Assembly (NCBI GenBank): GCA_019186825.1
Contig: JABARP010000001.1
Location: 54,601 to 118,600, forward strand
DNA from: Pyrinomonadaceae bacterium
Lineage (GTDB): Bacteria > Acidobacteriota > Blastocatellia > Pyrinomonadales > Pyrinomonadaceae
Length of the DNA stretch: 64,000 bases
Reading direction: 5' to 3'
The position numbers and the translations under genes were made by a program. Shown here piece by piece: positions 55,692 to 64,000 of the stretch; position 1 is the first letter of the stretch, and the number at the start of each line of letters is the position of its first letter. Under the pieces are notes generated by a model that saw nothing but the letters and a program-made list of their open reading frames with translations, was not told the origin of the DNA and did no database searches.

Positions 55692-55712
55692 TCCGATCCT
55701 ATACTAAAGTGC

Positions 55713-55750
55713 GACCGCTCCATATTTGTATGGGGCGGTCTTCTTTGTTT
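55713..55750. terminator. intrinsic terminator between convergent genes
   Basis: GACCGCTCCATA (55713-55724) pairs with TATGGGGCGGTC (55729-55740), one G-U wobble, followed by TTCTTTGTTTT. It could serve the SPFH gene and, less well, the convergent lipoprotein gene. Confidence 0.7.
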
Positions 55751-55758
55751 TGATGGAA

Positions 55759-56304
55759 CTATTCCTTTGGCGTTTCTTTTGCTCGGAGGAAATAGACGAA
55801 TGCGGTCTTTTCGTTCTCCTTCGGCTGCAGAGCAAGGATAATGAGGCCTTCGTGGGTGCCGTTCTCCTCCTTTCGGTAAAGGCACGCGCTGCCCGGAAAG
55901 CCTTTGTCCTCGGCGTCAACGCACGGCGTCTTCGCATCCTCGGGCAATGTCCAATTGCCGGCGCTTTTCATCCTGTCGGCGTTGTAGAAGCTCGTCAGGT
56001 CGGTCGCCTTCCCGTTGTACTGAAAAAGGATCCAGTCGGAGGTTATGTGCTCCTTTTGATCTTTATCGGAGTTGAGCACAAGATCGACGTATGCGTGCAG
56101 AACGAGCTGGACAGCAACCGGCAGGTCCTCGGACGGCGAATCGTCAAGCCCGTCCATCCGGGGGACGTCGCTCCATAAGGAGTCGGCCCGTTTCGAATTC
56201 ATCGACTTCTCAAGGCCTTTCTTTGCCATTCTTCCTGCAAGGCTGCAAGATAGGACGGCCAAAAGCAGGACGCCGAAACCGGCGGATCGCGTAATAAACT
56301 TCAT
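55759..56304 (-). CDS. putative lipoprotein, function unknown
   Basis: A 181-residue protein from ATG 56304; a longer frame to 56445 has an atypical arginine-rich extension and would bury the signal. The N-terminus ends at lipobox-like VLSC. The rest is small and soluble (DWILFQYNGKATDLTSFYNADRM). No family recognised. Confidence 0.6.
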   Translation of the reverse strand: MKFITRSAGFGVLLLAVLSCSLAGRMAKKGLEKSMNSKRADSLWSDVPRMDGLDDSPSEDLPVAVQLVLHAYVDLVLNSDKDQKEHITSDWILFQYNGKATDLTSFYNADRMKSAGNWTLPEDAKTPCVDAEDKGFPGSACLYRKEENGTHEGLIILALQPKENEKTAFVYFLRAKETPKE

Positions 56305-56488
56305 TGTTGCCTCCCGCGTCGGGTCGCCGGGTTTTCGGTGGCCCGCCAAAATAAAATATATGCGCCTACGATAGTATTGCTGTTTGCCCGAAAAGCAAAC
56401 AAAAATCTTCGCGCGCGACAGGAAAAACTTTCGAGCGCGGGGCACGCGGCAGTTTGCCTTTTTCGGCTTTCCTTTTTACCTTTAATCC

Positions 56489-56662
56489 ATGGCCGTTTCG
56501 CCCGAACTCATCGAAATTCTCCGCTGCCCGAAGTGCAAGTCAAAGGTCGAGCTAAAGGGCGACGCCGCTCTCAAATGCGTCAACCCCGAATGTGCGCTCG
56601 TCTATCCCGTTCGAGATGACATACCCGTTATGCTCGTCGAAGAAGCAACCACCGAAAAGTGA
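56489..56662 (+). CDS. Trm112-like (UPF0434) small zinc-binding protein
   Basis: A 57-residue protein read directly from the sequence: [13 protein letters not shown], then CVNPEC, then [11 protein letters not shown]. This is the Trm112/YcaR layout of two Cys pairs and a conserved PVRDGIP-like motif. In eukaryotes Trm112 activates methyltransferases; bacterial homologues lie near envelope genes. It ends about 65 bases before the likely start of the glycosyltransferase. Confidence 0.8.
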   Translation: MAVSPELIEILRCPKCKSKVELKGDAALKCVNPECALVYPVRDDIPVMLVEEATTEK

Positions 56663-56726
56663 TCTTGCCCGCGATCCGCAGACAAAGTACGCTTTTGAAC
56701 GTGCCGCAACTCGAAGTGAGAGACGA

Positions 56727-57770
56727 TTGAAACAAGCCTCGAACACAATTCCTTGGCCCGATGTTGAACGGATCCTCGTCATTCGGCTGCGTTCGATCGG
56801 CGACACGGTGCTTGCAACGCCCGTGCTATCGACGCTTCGGCGGGAGCTGCCAAAGGCCGAGATCGACATCGCGCTTGAGGATTGGGTAGCGCCGCTTCTC
56901 GATGATTTTGAAGGCGTCGGGATCGAGCGCGTCGGTGCGCAGCCCGCAGCACGTTTGAAGGCGGCGGCAAGGCTTAAGAAACGGCGTTACGACGTGGTCA
57001 TAAACCTGCACGGCGGCTCGACCAGCTCGACGCTCGCTGCTGCGACGCTTGCCGAATATCGCCTCGGTTTTTCGCATTACCGTTTTCCGCGGACATACAC
57101 GCATCTATACGGTTCGCCCGCCGACCTTTGGGGCACGGACCAGCTCCATTCCGTCGAACAGCAGCTTGCGATCCTCGGGCTTGCGGGGCTTGAGGTCGAT
57201 CGCAGTGAGCCGACTAGCTTGCCCTATAACGTTGCAGCCGAGGCGGCGATCAGCGAGCGGCTCGGCGACGCAACGCGGCCGATCGCGCTCATACATCCTG
57301 CGGCGGCTTACGAGACGAAGCAGTGGCCGGCGGAGAACTTCGCACGCGTGGCCGAAGATCTCGCGTCGCGTGGGTTCAGGGTTGTACTGGTTGCGGCGCC
57401 GAACGAGGTAAGTGTCCTCGAAGCCGTGCGACGGGCCGCAAGTTGCGAGGTCGCGGCGTTCAACGACCTCACCTTGGCGGAAGTTACGTCGCTTGCACGC
57501 CGCGCAGAGCTTTTCGTCGGGAACGATTCCGGCATCGCACACATCGCGGCCGCCGTCGGCACACGCTCCGTCGTGATATTCGGCTCGTCGAACCGCTTGC
57601 ACTGGCGTCCGTGGACGACCGCACCGAATGAGATCGTCTTCGAGGAATTCGCCTGCCAGCCCTGCCCCGGCGACCGCTGCCGCGTGTACGGCGAACCACG
57701 CTGCATCCTCTCAATCCCCATCTCCAACGTCACCAACGCCATCGACCGAGTGCTCGTCCATCGGAAATGA
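56727..57770 (+). CDS. family 9 glycosyltransferase (heptosyltransferase-like)
   Basis: A 347-residue protein if TTG 56727 is the start (GTGAGAG lies just upstream); the open frame extends back into the Trm112-like gene, which I discount. Motifs are ILVIRLRSIGDTVLATPVLS, VVINLHGGSTSS, ALIHPAAAYETKQWP and VGNDSGIAHIAAAVGT, as in WaaC/WaaF enzymes that add heptose to the lipopolysaccharide core. Cytoplasmic face of the membrane, from family knowledge. Confidence 0.85.
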   Translation: MKQASNTIPWPDVERILVIRLRSIGDTVLATPVLSTLRRELPKAEIDIALEDWVAPLLDDFEGVGIERVGAQPAARLKAAARLKKRRYDVVINLHGGSTSSTLAAATLAEYRLGFSHYRFPRTYTHLYGSPADLWGTDQLHSVEQQLAILGLAGLEVDRSEPTSLPYNVAAEAAISERLGDATRPIALIHPAAAYETKQWPAENFARVAEDLASRGFRVVLVAAPNEVSVLEAVRRAASCEVAAFNDLTLAEVTSLARRAELFVGNDSGIAHIAAAVGTRSVVIFGSSNRLHWRPWTTAPNEIVFEEFACQPCPGDRCRVYGEPRCILSIPISNVTNAIDRVLVHRK

Positions 57771-57936
57771 AAAAAATCCAACCGATGTCGTGAAGACCGA
57801 TCAAGAAATGGGAATCTGAGCATCGACCTTCGTCACGATATGGTATTTCTGCGACGCACTCAAGCACGCCGTCGCTTTGATTCGACAATCGACTAAAACT
57901 TCTATAAATTGTAGCCATATTCTTGGAGGTCTGGCC

Positions 57937-59058
57937 GTGTCAAAAAAAACCACAGTTGTCGACCTTTTTTCGGGGGTTGGCGGCTTTAGTCTCGGTGCTG
58001 CTCGCGCGGGCTTCCATGTCTTGGCTGCCGTCGAGAACGATCCTATCGCGATCACGTCACACACTAAGAATTTCCCAGGGACAATCCACCTTGAAAGGGA
58101 CATTCGAAAGCTGAGCGGTCCACAGCTATTGAAGGCTATTGATCTAAATGTGGGTGAACTCGGTGGGCTGATTGGTGGACCGCCTTGCCAAGGCTTCAGT
58201 AACATTGGTCGCAGGAATGGTAATGACGGTCGAAATCAACTTTTCGGACACTTCTTCCGTCTGGTCGATCAAGTCCGCCCCGCCTTCTTCCTCGCAGAGA
58301 ATGTTCCTGGAATAATGACCGACAAGTACACGACGATTCGTCGAAACGCTCTTGCAAAAGCTCCCAAATACTACAAGGTTCTCGATCCTTTCACTGTGAC
58401 GGCCTCGGAATACGGCGTTCCGACGACCCGTAAGCGCGTGTTCTTTTTCGGATACGACCCTTGTAAATTCGACTCGGAGTTCGAAGAATCCGATTTCAAT
58501 ACGACCCCGGATGCGGAAAGAATTACCGTTTCGCTCGCTCTTGAAGGATTGCCTGTTAAGATTTCGGAAAATTGGGAGGACGAAGGTGCTCAGTGGTCAA
58601 GGGTAGTTAAGACGAATGGCACATTATACATGGCCAAGGTGACAGGTAGCATCCCCGATACCGTCGGGGACAAAACTGCGTTAAAGGAGTACCTCGAAAA
58701 GGGGCTCGTCTCCGGTTGCCAGGGGACAAGGCACGCTCACGATGTTGTTGAACGCTTTCGAGCCTTGAAGGCTGGTGAGGCAGATAAGATTTCGCGTGCC
58801 GTACGCCTTGATCCGGGCGGATTTTGCCCGACGCTCCGGGCAGGCACCAATCGCGATAAGGGAAGCTATCAAGCAATTCGTCCAGTCCACCCGACCGAAC
58901 CCCGCGTGATTACGCCCCGTGAGGCGGCCCGGTTGCAGGGATTCCCCGATTGGTTTGTATTTCATCCGACCAAATGGCATAGTTTCCGACAGATTGGGAA
59001 TAGCGTCAGTCCAATAATTGCCGAAGTATTACTCAGCCAAATTGCGGCACGGATGTAG
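57937..59058 (+). CDS. C5-cytosine DNA methyltransferase
   Basis: A 373-residue enzyme from GTG 57937, preceded by GGAGG at about 57925. It has motif I VVDLFSGVGGFSLG (7-20), motif IV GGPPCQGFS with catalytic Cys 84, ENVPG (121-125), TRKRVFFFG in the target region and the late RLQGFPDWF and QIGNSVSP motifs. Transfers a methyl group to cytosine C5 in a specific site not readable from sequence. It starts a plus-strand run with the GHKL ATPase and the methyltransferase-fold gene and is more AT-rich than neighbouring metabolic genes, consistent with horizontal transfer. Confidence 0.93.
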   Translation: MSKKTTVVDLFSGVGGFSLGAARAGFHVLAAVENDPIAITSHTKNFPGTIHLERDIRKLSGPQLLKAIDLNVGELGGLIGGPPCQGFSNIGRRNGNDGRNQLFGHFFRLVDQVRPAFFLAENVPGIMTDKYTTIRRNALAKAPKYYKVLDPFTVTASEYGVPTTRKRVFFFGYDPCKFDSEFEESDFNTTPDAERITVSLALEGLPVKISENWEDEGAQWSRVVKTNGTLYMAKVTGSIPDTVGDKTALKEYLEKGLVSGCQGTRHAHDVVERFRALKAGEADKISRAVRLDPGGFCPTLRAGTNRDKGSYQAIRPVHPTEPRVITPREAARLQGFPDWFVFHPTKWHSFRQIGNSVSPIIAEVLLSQIAARM

Positions 59059-59085
59059 ATTCCGCCCGTTTGCAAACTCCATTTT

Positions 59086-60423
59086 ATGACTCCTAAAATC
59101 AATGCGTCTCCAACAAAGGAATTCTTTATTTCCATATTGGTTCGGGACGTTAAACTCAACGCGGCGATTGCCGACCTTGTAGACAATTGCGTGGATGGAG
59201 CGCTACGCGTCCGACCGGATGGGAATTACGAAGGCTTGAAGGTGACGCTTAATTTCAACCCGGAGAGTTTCTCAATCGAGGACAATTGCGGCGGCATACC
59301 CGCCGAAACGGCAATAAATTACGCATTCAGATTCGGTAGGCCGTCCGACATGCCGAAGACGCTCGGATCCGTGGGTCAGTTTGGCGTAGGAATGAAGCGA
59401 TCACTTTTCAAGATTGGTTCTTTCTTTAACATTGTGTCGATTTCAGAGAATTCAGACTTCATCCTAGAGATCGATGTTGATGACTGGAGATCAAAACTCG
59501 GACCGGACGGAAAAGAACTCTGGGAGTTCGAATTCACTCAGTTGAATCTTGATACATCACACGACGCGGCAAATTGGGGTACGAGCATTACAGTTACAAA
59601 GTTGCACGACGAAATTGCCGTGGAATTTGGTTATGAAAATTTTCGACTCCGGCTCATTGACGATCTGAAAAATAAGCATGAAGAGAGCCTCACTAAGGGG
59701 TTAGAGATTGAGGTCAACGGATTCACCCTTGCTCACGATGAAGCTAAGTTGATTTCCGGGTTCTCTATAAAACCGATCAAAATCGTTCGAAACATTGACC
59801 TTCCCGGAAAGCCCGTGATCCGTGTCGAGATCTACGCTGGTATCGTGAAAGATTCGGATCCTGAACAGTCGGGATGGTACGTTTCGTGTAATGGGCGACT
59901 GATACTCCGAGCGGATAAGACGCGAGTCACAGGGTGGGACGAACAGTATGAGAATGTGAAGATACCTAAGGCTCACGGTCAATTTGCTCGATTTCGTGGA
60001 TATCTTAGGTTTACTTGCGACGATGCAGATCTTCTTCCCTGGAATACAACCAAGAGTGAGATAAACGAGGAGTCAAACGTTTATCAAGCGATTAAGCCAG
60101 AAATGATCTTGGCGATGCGGCAAGTCATCGACTTCCTCAACAAACTTGATTCAGAACTTGACTCAGACGATCGGCTCCTAACGGATGCTGTGAGATCGTC
60201 AGCGGAGGTCAAACTTTCCTCTATTTCGGAGCGGGCGAAGTTTGACTTTCCGACCCCTCCGACCACGCCGCCAAAGCCGAAGGTGAGAACTATCTCATAC
60301 CAGATGCCGTCTGAACGGGTTGAAAGGGCGATGGAACTCTTGAACGCAAGCACCTTAAAGGAGGTAGGGACCGAGACTTTCGACTACTTCATGCGGATGG
60401 AGGACGACGAAAGTGCCGAATAG
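59086..60423 (+). CDS. MORC/MutL-like GHKL ATPase of a restriction-modification locus
   Basis: A 445-residue GHKL ATPase: N-box AAIADLVDNCVDGA (26-39), G1 EDNCGGI (65-71) and G2 GQFGVGMKRS (97-106), then a second domain with a beta-alpha transducer fold. Prokaryotic MORC/MutL-type ATPases are reported beside DNA methylases and nucleases in R-M loci, and this gene sits 28 bases after the cytosine methylase and overlaps the next gene by 11 bases. It likely acts as a conformational ATPase in DNA sensing or loading of the nuclease (inference). Confidence 0.85.
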   Translation: MTPKINASPTKEFFISILVRDVKLNAAIADLVDNCVDGALRVRPDGNYEGLKVTLNFNPESFSIEDNCGGIPAETAINYAFRFGRPSDMPKTLGSVGQFGVGMKRSLFKIGSFFNIVSISENSDFILEIDVDDWRSKLGPDGKELWEFEFTQLNLDTSHDAANWGTSITVTKLHDEIAVEFGYENFRLRLIDDLKNKHEESLTKGLEIEVNGFTLAHDEAKLISGFSIKPIKIVRNIDLPGKPVIRVEIYAGIVKDSDPEQSGWYVSCNGRLILRADKTRVTGWDEQYENVKIPKAHGQFARFRGYLRFTCDDADLLPWNTTKSEINEESNVYQAIKPEMILAMRQVIDFLNKLDSELDSDDRLLTDAVRSSAEVKLSSISERAKFDFPTPPTTPPKPKVRTISYQMPSERVERAMELLNASTLKEVGTETFDYFMRMEDDESAE

Positions 60424-61375
60424 CTACAAGAAGATCGACTATCGATTGAGACCCGCGAAGAGTATCGAACGAAAGATGTTCGCCGATTCATTTCGACGCT
60501 TATCCGCCTTCGCTCGGGTTTCATCGTATCGCTATGTTGGATTTGGGTCGGTCTACTTCAGCGACTTTTATTTGTTTCATAAACTCTTAGGTTTTGAAGA
60601 CATGATCAGTATCGAGAATGCTACCCACCCTATGGTCCAGCAAAGGTTCGAATTCAATCGACCCTATAGTTCGATAAGGATGCTCTTTGGAAAGTCGACT
60701 GACGTACTCCCAAAACTCGCATGGGAGCCGCGAACAATATATTGGTTAGACTACGACACCACGCTGAGTAGCGAGATACTTGATGATATCGGAATGATCT
60801 CCGCAAAAGCCGCCTCAGGCAGCGTCTTGATTGTCTCCATTTGCATTCCCGGTGTCGGAGCCACGGAAACGGATGAGGAAGAATCCAAAGGACCGCTCGA
60901 TTCCTTGCGAAGGTCAATTGGCGTGGAACGGGTCCCGTCGGGATTGAAGAACAAGGATTTTGCCGGGTGGGGAACAGCAGAGATTTACAGGCAAGTCGTT
61001 AATAACCAGATAGAGGAAAGCCTAAAGAATAGAAACGGGATACTGACGCAGTCAAGCAAAATCGCCTACGAACAAATATACAACTTCCGTTACGCTGACG
61101 GGATGCGGATCATGACCTTGGGTGGAGTTCTGTTTGACGCGGGACAAAGCGACGTCTTCGATAAATGCGGATTTTCCACCCTCGATTTTACACGAAGCGG
61201 CTCTGATGCATATCTTATTGAAGCTCCTCTATTAACTTTTAGGGAAATCAGAACGCTCGAGCGAGATTTACCAGTTACAACAAATCGACCCAACCTTCCT
61301 CTTTCGGCCTCCGACATAGATAAATTCGGAAAAGTCTACAGGTACTTCCCTATGTTTGCTGAGGGAGAGTTTTAG
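60413..61375 (+). CDS. putative methyltransferase-fold protein of the R-M cassette
   Basis: A 320-residue protein. RYVGFGSVYFSDF (near 40-52) and a following acidic strand end (MISIEN) resemble the S-adenosylmethionine site of Rossmann methyltransferases, and IYWLDYDTTL may be a later motif. No known nuclease motif (PD-ExK, HNH) is obvious. It overlaps the GHKL gene by 11 bases and converges on vsr with a four-base overlap, so it is part of the defence cassette. Substrate unknown. Confidence 0.62.
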   Translation: MPNSYKKIDYRLRPAKSIERKMFADSFRRLSAFARVSSYRYVGFGSVYFSDFYLFHKLLGFEDMISIENATHPMVQQRFEFNRPYSSIRMLFGKSTDVLPKLAWEPRTIYWLDYDTTLSSEILDDIGMISAKAASGSVLIVSICIPGVGATETDEEESKGPLDSLRRSIGVERVPSGLKNKDFAGWGTAEIYRQVVNNQIEESLKNRNGILTQSSKIAYEQIYNFRYADGMRIMTLGGVLFDAGQSDVFDKCGFSTLDFTRSGSDAYLIEAPLLTFREIRTLERDLPVTTNRPNLPLSASDIDKFGKVYRYFPMFAEGEF

Positions 61376-61782
61376 GGCTGTGACAGAAAGCGCAGCAGTC
61401 GCGTTTCGAGCTTCGAAACCGTACGCAACTCACATTGCCAGACTACCAACACTGACCAGCCTATTCGCTTGACAGCCCTCTGTATCGCTCGGTCGCGTTC
61501 TCGGTTTCGTGCAATCTTCAAGTCCCAAACTTCGATATTCGACTTTGGAAGACGACCTTTAGAACAGTTCTTATGACCGTGCCAAAAGCACCCGTGAACA
61601 AAGATCACCTTCTTGCGTCCGGGAAACGCCAAGTCCGGTTTCCCCGGAAGTTTCCGATAATGCAGTCTGAAGCGAAAGCCGAGTCGGTGTACTAGCGATC
61701 GAACAATTAATTCTGGTGTCGTATTCTTAGACCCAACGCGGCTCATTAACCAGCTTCGTCTTTCTTTCGACAGTCGATCCAC
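61372..61782 (-). CDS. vsr: very-short-patch-repair endonuclease Vsr
   Basis: A 136-residue Vsr protein, start GTG at 61782. Motifs: RSWLMSRVGSKNTTPE, KLPGKPDLAFPGRKKVIFVHGCFWHGH (catalytic D50 and the HGCFWHGH region) and VLVVWQCEL. Vsr nicks T:G mismatches produced when 5-methylcytosine deaminates, and is usually found next to a cytosine methylase, as here. It is convergent with the methyltransferase-fold gene and follows the XRE stub by eight bases. Confidence 0.93.
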   Translation of the reverse strand: MDRLSKERRSWLMSRVGSKNTTPELIVRSLVHRLGFRFRLHYRKLPGKPDLAFPGRKKVIFVHGCFWHGHKNCSKGRLPKSNIEVWDLKIARNRERDRAIQRAVKRIGWSVLVVWQCELRTVSKLETRLLRFLSQP

Positions 61783-61790
61783 GGCTTTGA

Positions 61791-61931
61791 TTATACTCCG
61801 CGTTCGACCATACCGATGTAGGTGCGGTGGAAGTCGGTGAGTTCGGCTAGCTGTTCTTGTGAGAGGTTCTTGCGGTGCCGTAGTTGTCGGATGCGGTCGC
61901 CGAAGGCCGTGAGAAGGGCTTTATTAGCCAT
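61791..61931 (-). pseudogene. truncated XRE-family regulator (46 residues)
   Basis: Reading the minus strand from ATG 61931 gives FGDRIRQLRHRKNLSQEQLAEL followed by HRTYIGMVERG, the first three helices of an XRE helix-turn-helix domain, then a stop after one more residue. XRE regulators normally continue with helices 4-5 (after ERGxxxPS). The stub is on the same strand as vsr, eight bases upstream, and may be either the trace of a chromosomal regulator cut by insertion of the cassette or a minimal controller. The recognition helix is present. Confidence 0.72.
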
Positions 61932-61944
61932 TGGGATCAAAACT

Positions 61945-61982
61945 ATACGCATTGTATGCAGGGATCAACATACAATGCGTAT
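61945..61982. promoter_or_regulatory. perfect inverted repeat before the XRE stub
   Basis: Arms of 14 bases at 61945-61958 (ATACGCATTGTATG) and 61969-61982 (its exact reverse complement) around a ten-base spacer, 13 bases upstream of the stub's ATG. Arm length and placement fit an operator bound by a dimeric XRE regulator. The region 61983-62109 holds nothing else I can call. Confidence 0.65.
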
Positions 61983-62109
61983 CGACGGCGGCGAGCGGCG
62001 GATGACGCGCCTCGGTTGGCGTTGATGAATGCTTGCGGCGATGGCTTAAAAGCCCGAGCTTGATCAAAAAAGGTGGAAAATGGGTTGGAAATGGCTTATC
62101 CTAAGGTTG

Positions 62110-62367
62110 ATGTTGACGAAATACCTTCAAGCGGCCCTTAGGAACGCCAAGTACGAGATCCTTGAGAGTGGGGAGTTCTACGGCGAGATCCCTGGTTTTC
62201 AGGGAGTTTGGGCTAATGCAAAAAGCCTTGAGGATTGCAGGGATGAGCTGTCGGAGGTCTTGGAAGAATGGGTCTTGCTGCACTTGGCAGACAATACGCC
62301 GCTTCCGAAAGTTAACGGCATCGACCTTAAGTTTAAAAAGGCGTCCCGCCAACCCGCGCTAGCCTAG
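62110..62367 (+). CDS. hicB: HicB-family antitoxin-like protein
   Basis: An 85-residue protein from ATG 62110 with the HicB core: a partially degraded RNase-H-like fold (YEILESGEFYGEIPGFQGVWANAKSLEDCRDELSEVLEEWVLL). The DNA-binding extension of longer HicBs is missing. It ends nine bases inside the oppositely oriented hicA gene, an uncommon arrangement. Confidence 0.82.
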   Translation: MLTKYLQAALRNAKYEILESGEFYGEIPGFQGVWANAKSLEDCRDELSEVLEEWVLLHLADNTPLPKVNGIDLKFKKASRQPALA

Positions 62368-62571
62368 CCGCTCCCATTCATCCACGGAAATATCGGCCTG
62401 ACGCAGTATCCGGCTAAGTAGTCCCTTATCAATATCTGTGCTTGGAATTCGAACCTTCAGCGAGCCGCGCTTCATAAACGAGTGATTGCCGCCCGCAAAC
62501 GGGCCGTCAAAACCCAGCTGACGGAAATATTTAACCAACTGCCTTCGGGTTATCGGTCCTAGCTTCGGCAT
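62359..62571 (-). CDS. hicA: HicA-family mRNA interferase toxin
   Basis: A 70-residue protein with the dsRBD-like HicA pattern: RRQLVKYFRQLGF, then GGNHSFMKRGSLKVRIP (catalytic His in the NHSF segment) and LLSRILRQADISVDEW. HicA cleaves mRNA and is neutralised by HicB. Here the pair is convergent with a nine-base 3' overlap instead of sharing one operon, so their expression is independent. Confidence 0.88.
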   Translation of the reverse strand: MPKLGPITRRQLVKYFRQLGFDGPFAGGNHSFMKRGSLKVRIPSTDIDKGLLSRILRQADISVDEWERLG

Positions 62572-62741
62572 ATTCTCTCTGCCGTCTATTGTAAACTATC
62601 CGCGTGCGGGGTTGTTTTTGGATATTTTTCTGCGTACTCAGTTTCCGCGGAGCCGCGGTGCGGCGAGGCCGGAAATTTGACACTTTTCCTTTAAATAATT
62701 AGTATTTATAGTTTCGACTCTTGTAGCCGAAGTGTGTCTGT

Positions 62742-64000
62742 ATGTTCGAATCGCTGTCGGATAAGCTGAAGAATACGCTGCGAAATCTGCGTGGAGCGGG
62801 CAAATTGACGCCCGAACACGTGGACGCCGCTCTTCGCGAGATCCGCATGGCGCTGCTCGAAGCGGACGTGAATTACAAGGTCGCGAAGGATTTTGTCGAG
62901 TCCGTACGCGTAAAGGCCGAGGGCGAAGAGGTCTGGAATGGCCTAAAGCCGCACGAACAGGTCGTAAAGATCGTCTATGACGAACTTTCGGCCCTGATGG
63001 GCGGCACGTCGTCACGGCTCGTCTTTACTAAGCAGATACCGAACGTCGTGATGATCGTCGGCCTGCAAGGTTCCGGTAAGACGACCTCGACGGGCAAGAT
63101 CTCGCGTTGGCTACGCGATAATCAGGAGCGAAAGCCGCTGCTCGTCTCGGTGGACGTTTATCGTCCCGCGGCACGTGCTCAGTTGAAGGTCGTAGGCGAT
63201 GCCGTCGGCATTCCTGTCTATGAGGCTGCCGACACGCATGAGCCGCTCGAGCTTGTTCGCGGTGCAGTCAAGCACGCGAACGAACTCGGATTCGACACGC
63301 TGCTGATCGACACGGCCGGCCGTCTGCACATAGACGACGAGCTGATGACCGAGCTCGAAGCGATCAAGGCCGAGACAAAGCCGATCGAAGTCCTTTTTGT
63401 TGCGGATGCGATGACCGGCCAGGACGCTGTGCGTTCCGCCGAAGTGTTCCACGAACGCGTCGGCATCACGGGCGTCGTTCTGACGAAGATGGACGGCGAT
63501 GCACGCGGCGGTGCGGCACTCTCGATCCGACAGGTGATCGGCCAGCCGGTGAAATTCGTCGGCGTCGGCGAAAAGTACGACGCGATCGAGCCGTTCTATC
63601 CCGATCGCATAGCTCAGCGGATCCTCGGCATGGGCGACGTTCTGTCGCTGATCGAGGAAGTACAGGGCAAGATCGACGAGCAGGAAGCTCAGGCGCAGCT
63701 TCTGAAAATGACAAAGAACCAGTTCACGCTGGAGGATTTTCAGAAACAGCTTAGCCAGTTCAAGAAGCTCGGTTCGATGTCGAAATTGATGAAGATGCTG
63801 CCGGATCAGATGACCGGCGGCCTCGAGATGAGCGACGAGCAATCCGCGATGGTCGATCATCAAATGAAACGCACGGAGGCGATCATCGGTTCGATGACGC
63901 GTGCGGAAAAGAACGACCACCGCATCATCGATGCGAGCCGAAAGACGCCTATCGCGGGTGGTTCTGGTTCGTCTATTGCCGAGGTCAACCACCTTTTGCG
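62742..64000 (+). CDS. ffh: signal recognition particle protein Ffh, 3' end outside window
   Basis: From ATG 62742 the frame is open to the window end (419 full codons). It begins MFESLSDKLKNTLRNLRGAGKLT, typical of Ffh, and has GTPase motifs GLQGSGKTT near residue 107, VDVYRPAARAQL, DTAGRLHIDDELM and TKMDGDARGGAALS. The NG domain is complete; the M domain is partly present (KKLGSMSKLMKMLP). Ffh binds 4.5S RNA and signal sequences to target proteins to the membrane. It marks the end of the accessory block. Confidence 0.95.
   Translation, partial: MFESLSDKLKNTLRNLRGAGKLTPEHVDAALREIRMALLEADVNYKVAKDFVESVRVKAEGEEVWNGLKPHEQVVKIVYDELSALMGGTSSRLVFTKQIPNVVMIVGLQGSGKTTSTGKISRWLRDNQERKPLLVSVDVYRPAARAQLKVVGDAVGIPVYEAADTHEPLELVRGAVKHANELGFDTLLIDTAGRLHIDDELMTELEAIKAETKPIEVLFVADAMTGQDAVRSAEVFHERVGITGVVLTKMDGDARGGAALSIRQVIGQPVKFVGVGEKYDAIEPFYPDRIAQRILGMGDVLSLIEEVQGKIDEQEAQAQLLKMTKNQFTLEDFQKQLSQFKKLGSMSKLMKMLPDQMTGGLEMSDEQSAMVDHQMKRTEAIIGSMTRAEKNDHRIIDASRKTPIAGGSGSSIAEVNHLL

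Overview
The window looks like a chromosome segment of an Acidobacteriota bacterium, probably class Blastocatellia near Pyrinomonadaceae. That placement is my inference from gene content: many secreted FG-GAP, trimeric-adhesin-head and beta-helix proteins, a membrane pyrophosphatase, and an ATP synthase operon opening with b' and b. Several housekeeping genes (metabolic, ATP synthase, guaA, ffh) are intact and GC-rich. Two blocks, about 1-16,780 and about 57,900-61,930, are visibly more AT-rich and carry defence and mobility genes.

Left block (1-16,974). A defence island ends in a tRNA-Asn gene. On the minus strand a tight five-gene operon (8781 to 1) encodes two unrecognised proteins, a NERD-nuclease/SF1-helicase fusion, a DrmA-type helicase and, running off the left edge, a DrmB protein. 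This is a DISARM-like core with unusual partners. On the plus strand is an integrative mobilizable module: ribbon-helix-helix protein, SAP-like small protein, short relaxase, excisionase and tyrosine integrase. Between the integrase and the tRNA sits a two-gene cassette, a SNF2 helicase overlapping an actin/Hsp70-fold ATPase. A diverged second copy of the integrase 3' end lies on its far side.

Metabolic and envelope core (17,200-57,770). A SAM-II-like riboswitch plus intrinsic terminator precedes a methionine operon: two Cys/Met PLP enzymes flanking an aspartokinase-homoserine dehydrogenase that lacks ACT domains. Then follow glycogen debranching enzyme, LD-carboxypeptidase, NamZ muramidase, an AbrB/PIN toxin-antitoxin pair with a perfect 32-bp palindrome, a HerA-like ATPase, small enzymes, an AbrB/Doc pair, membrane pyrophosphatase, GMP synthase, an M61 peptidase and an ATP synthase operon (b', b, delta, alpha, gamma) interrupted by a vapBC module between alpha and gamma. 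Secreted repeat proteins, a TPR protein, VanZ, an SPFH/zinc-ribbon protein, a Trm112-like protein and a family 9 glycosyltransferase complete the region. Two intergenic regions (32.7-32.95 kb and 38.0-38.5 kb) share short dispersed repeats and hairpins.

Right block (57,900-62,600). A C5-cytosine methyltransferase, a MORC/MutL-like GHKL ATPase, a methyltransferase-fold protein and a convergent Vsr endonuclease form a restriction-modification-like cassette, bounded by a 46-residue XRE stub next to a perfect inverted repeat. A HicB/HicA pair in unusual convergent orientation follows, and the window ends inside ffh.

The strongest candidates for an undescribed system are the DrmAB operon with its NERD helicase and two unknown proteins, and the SNF2/actin-like ATPase pair. 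The MORC-type cassette is a related known theme in an apparently mobile setting.
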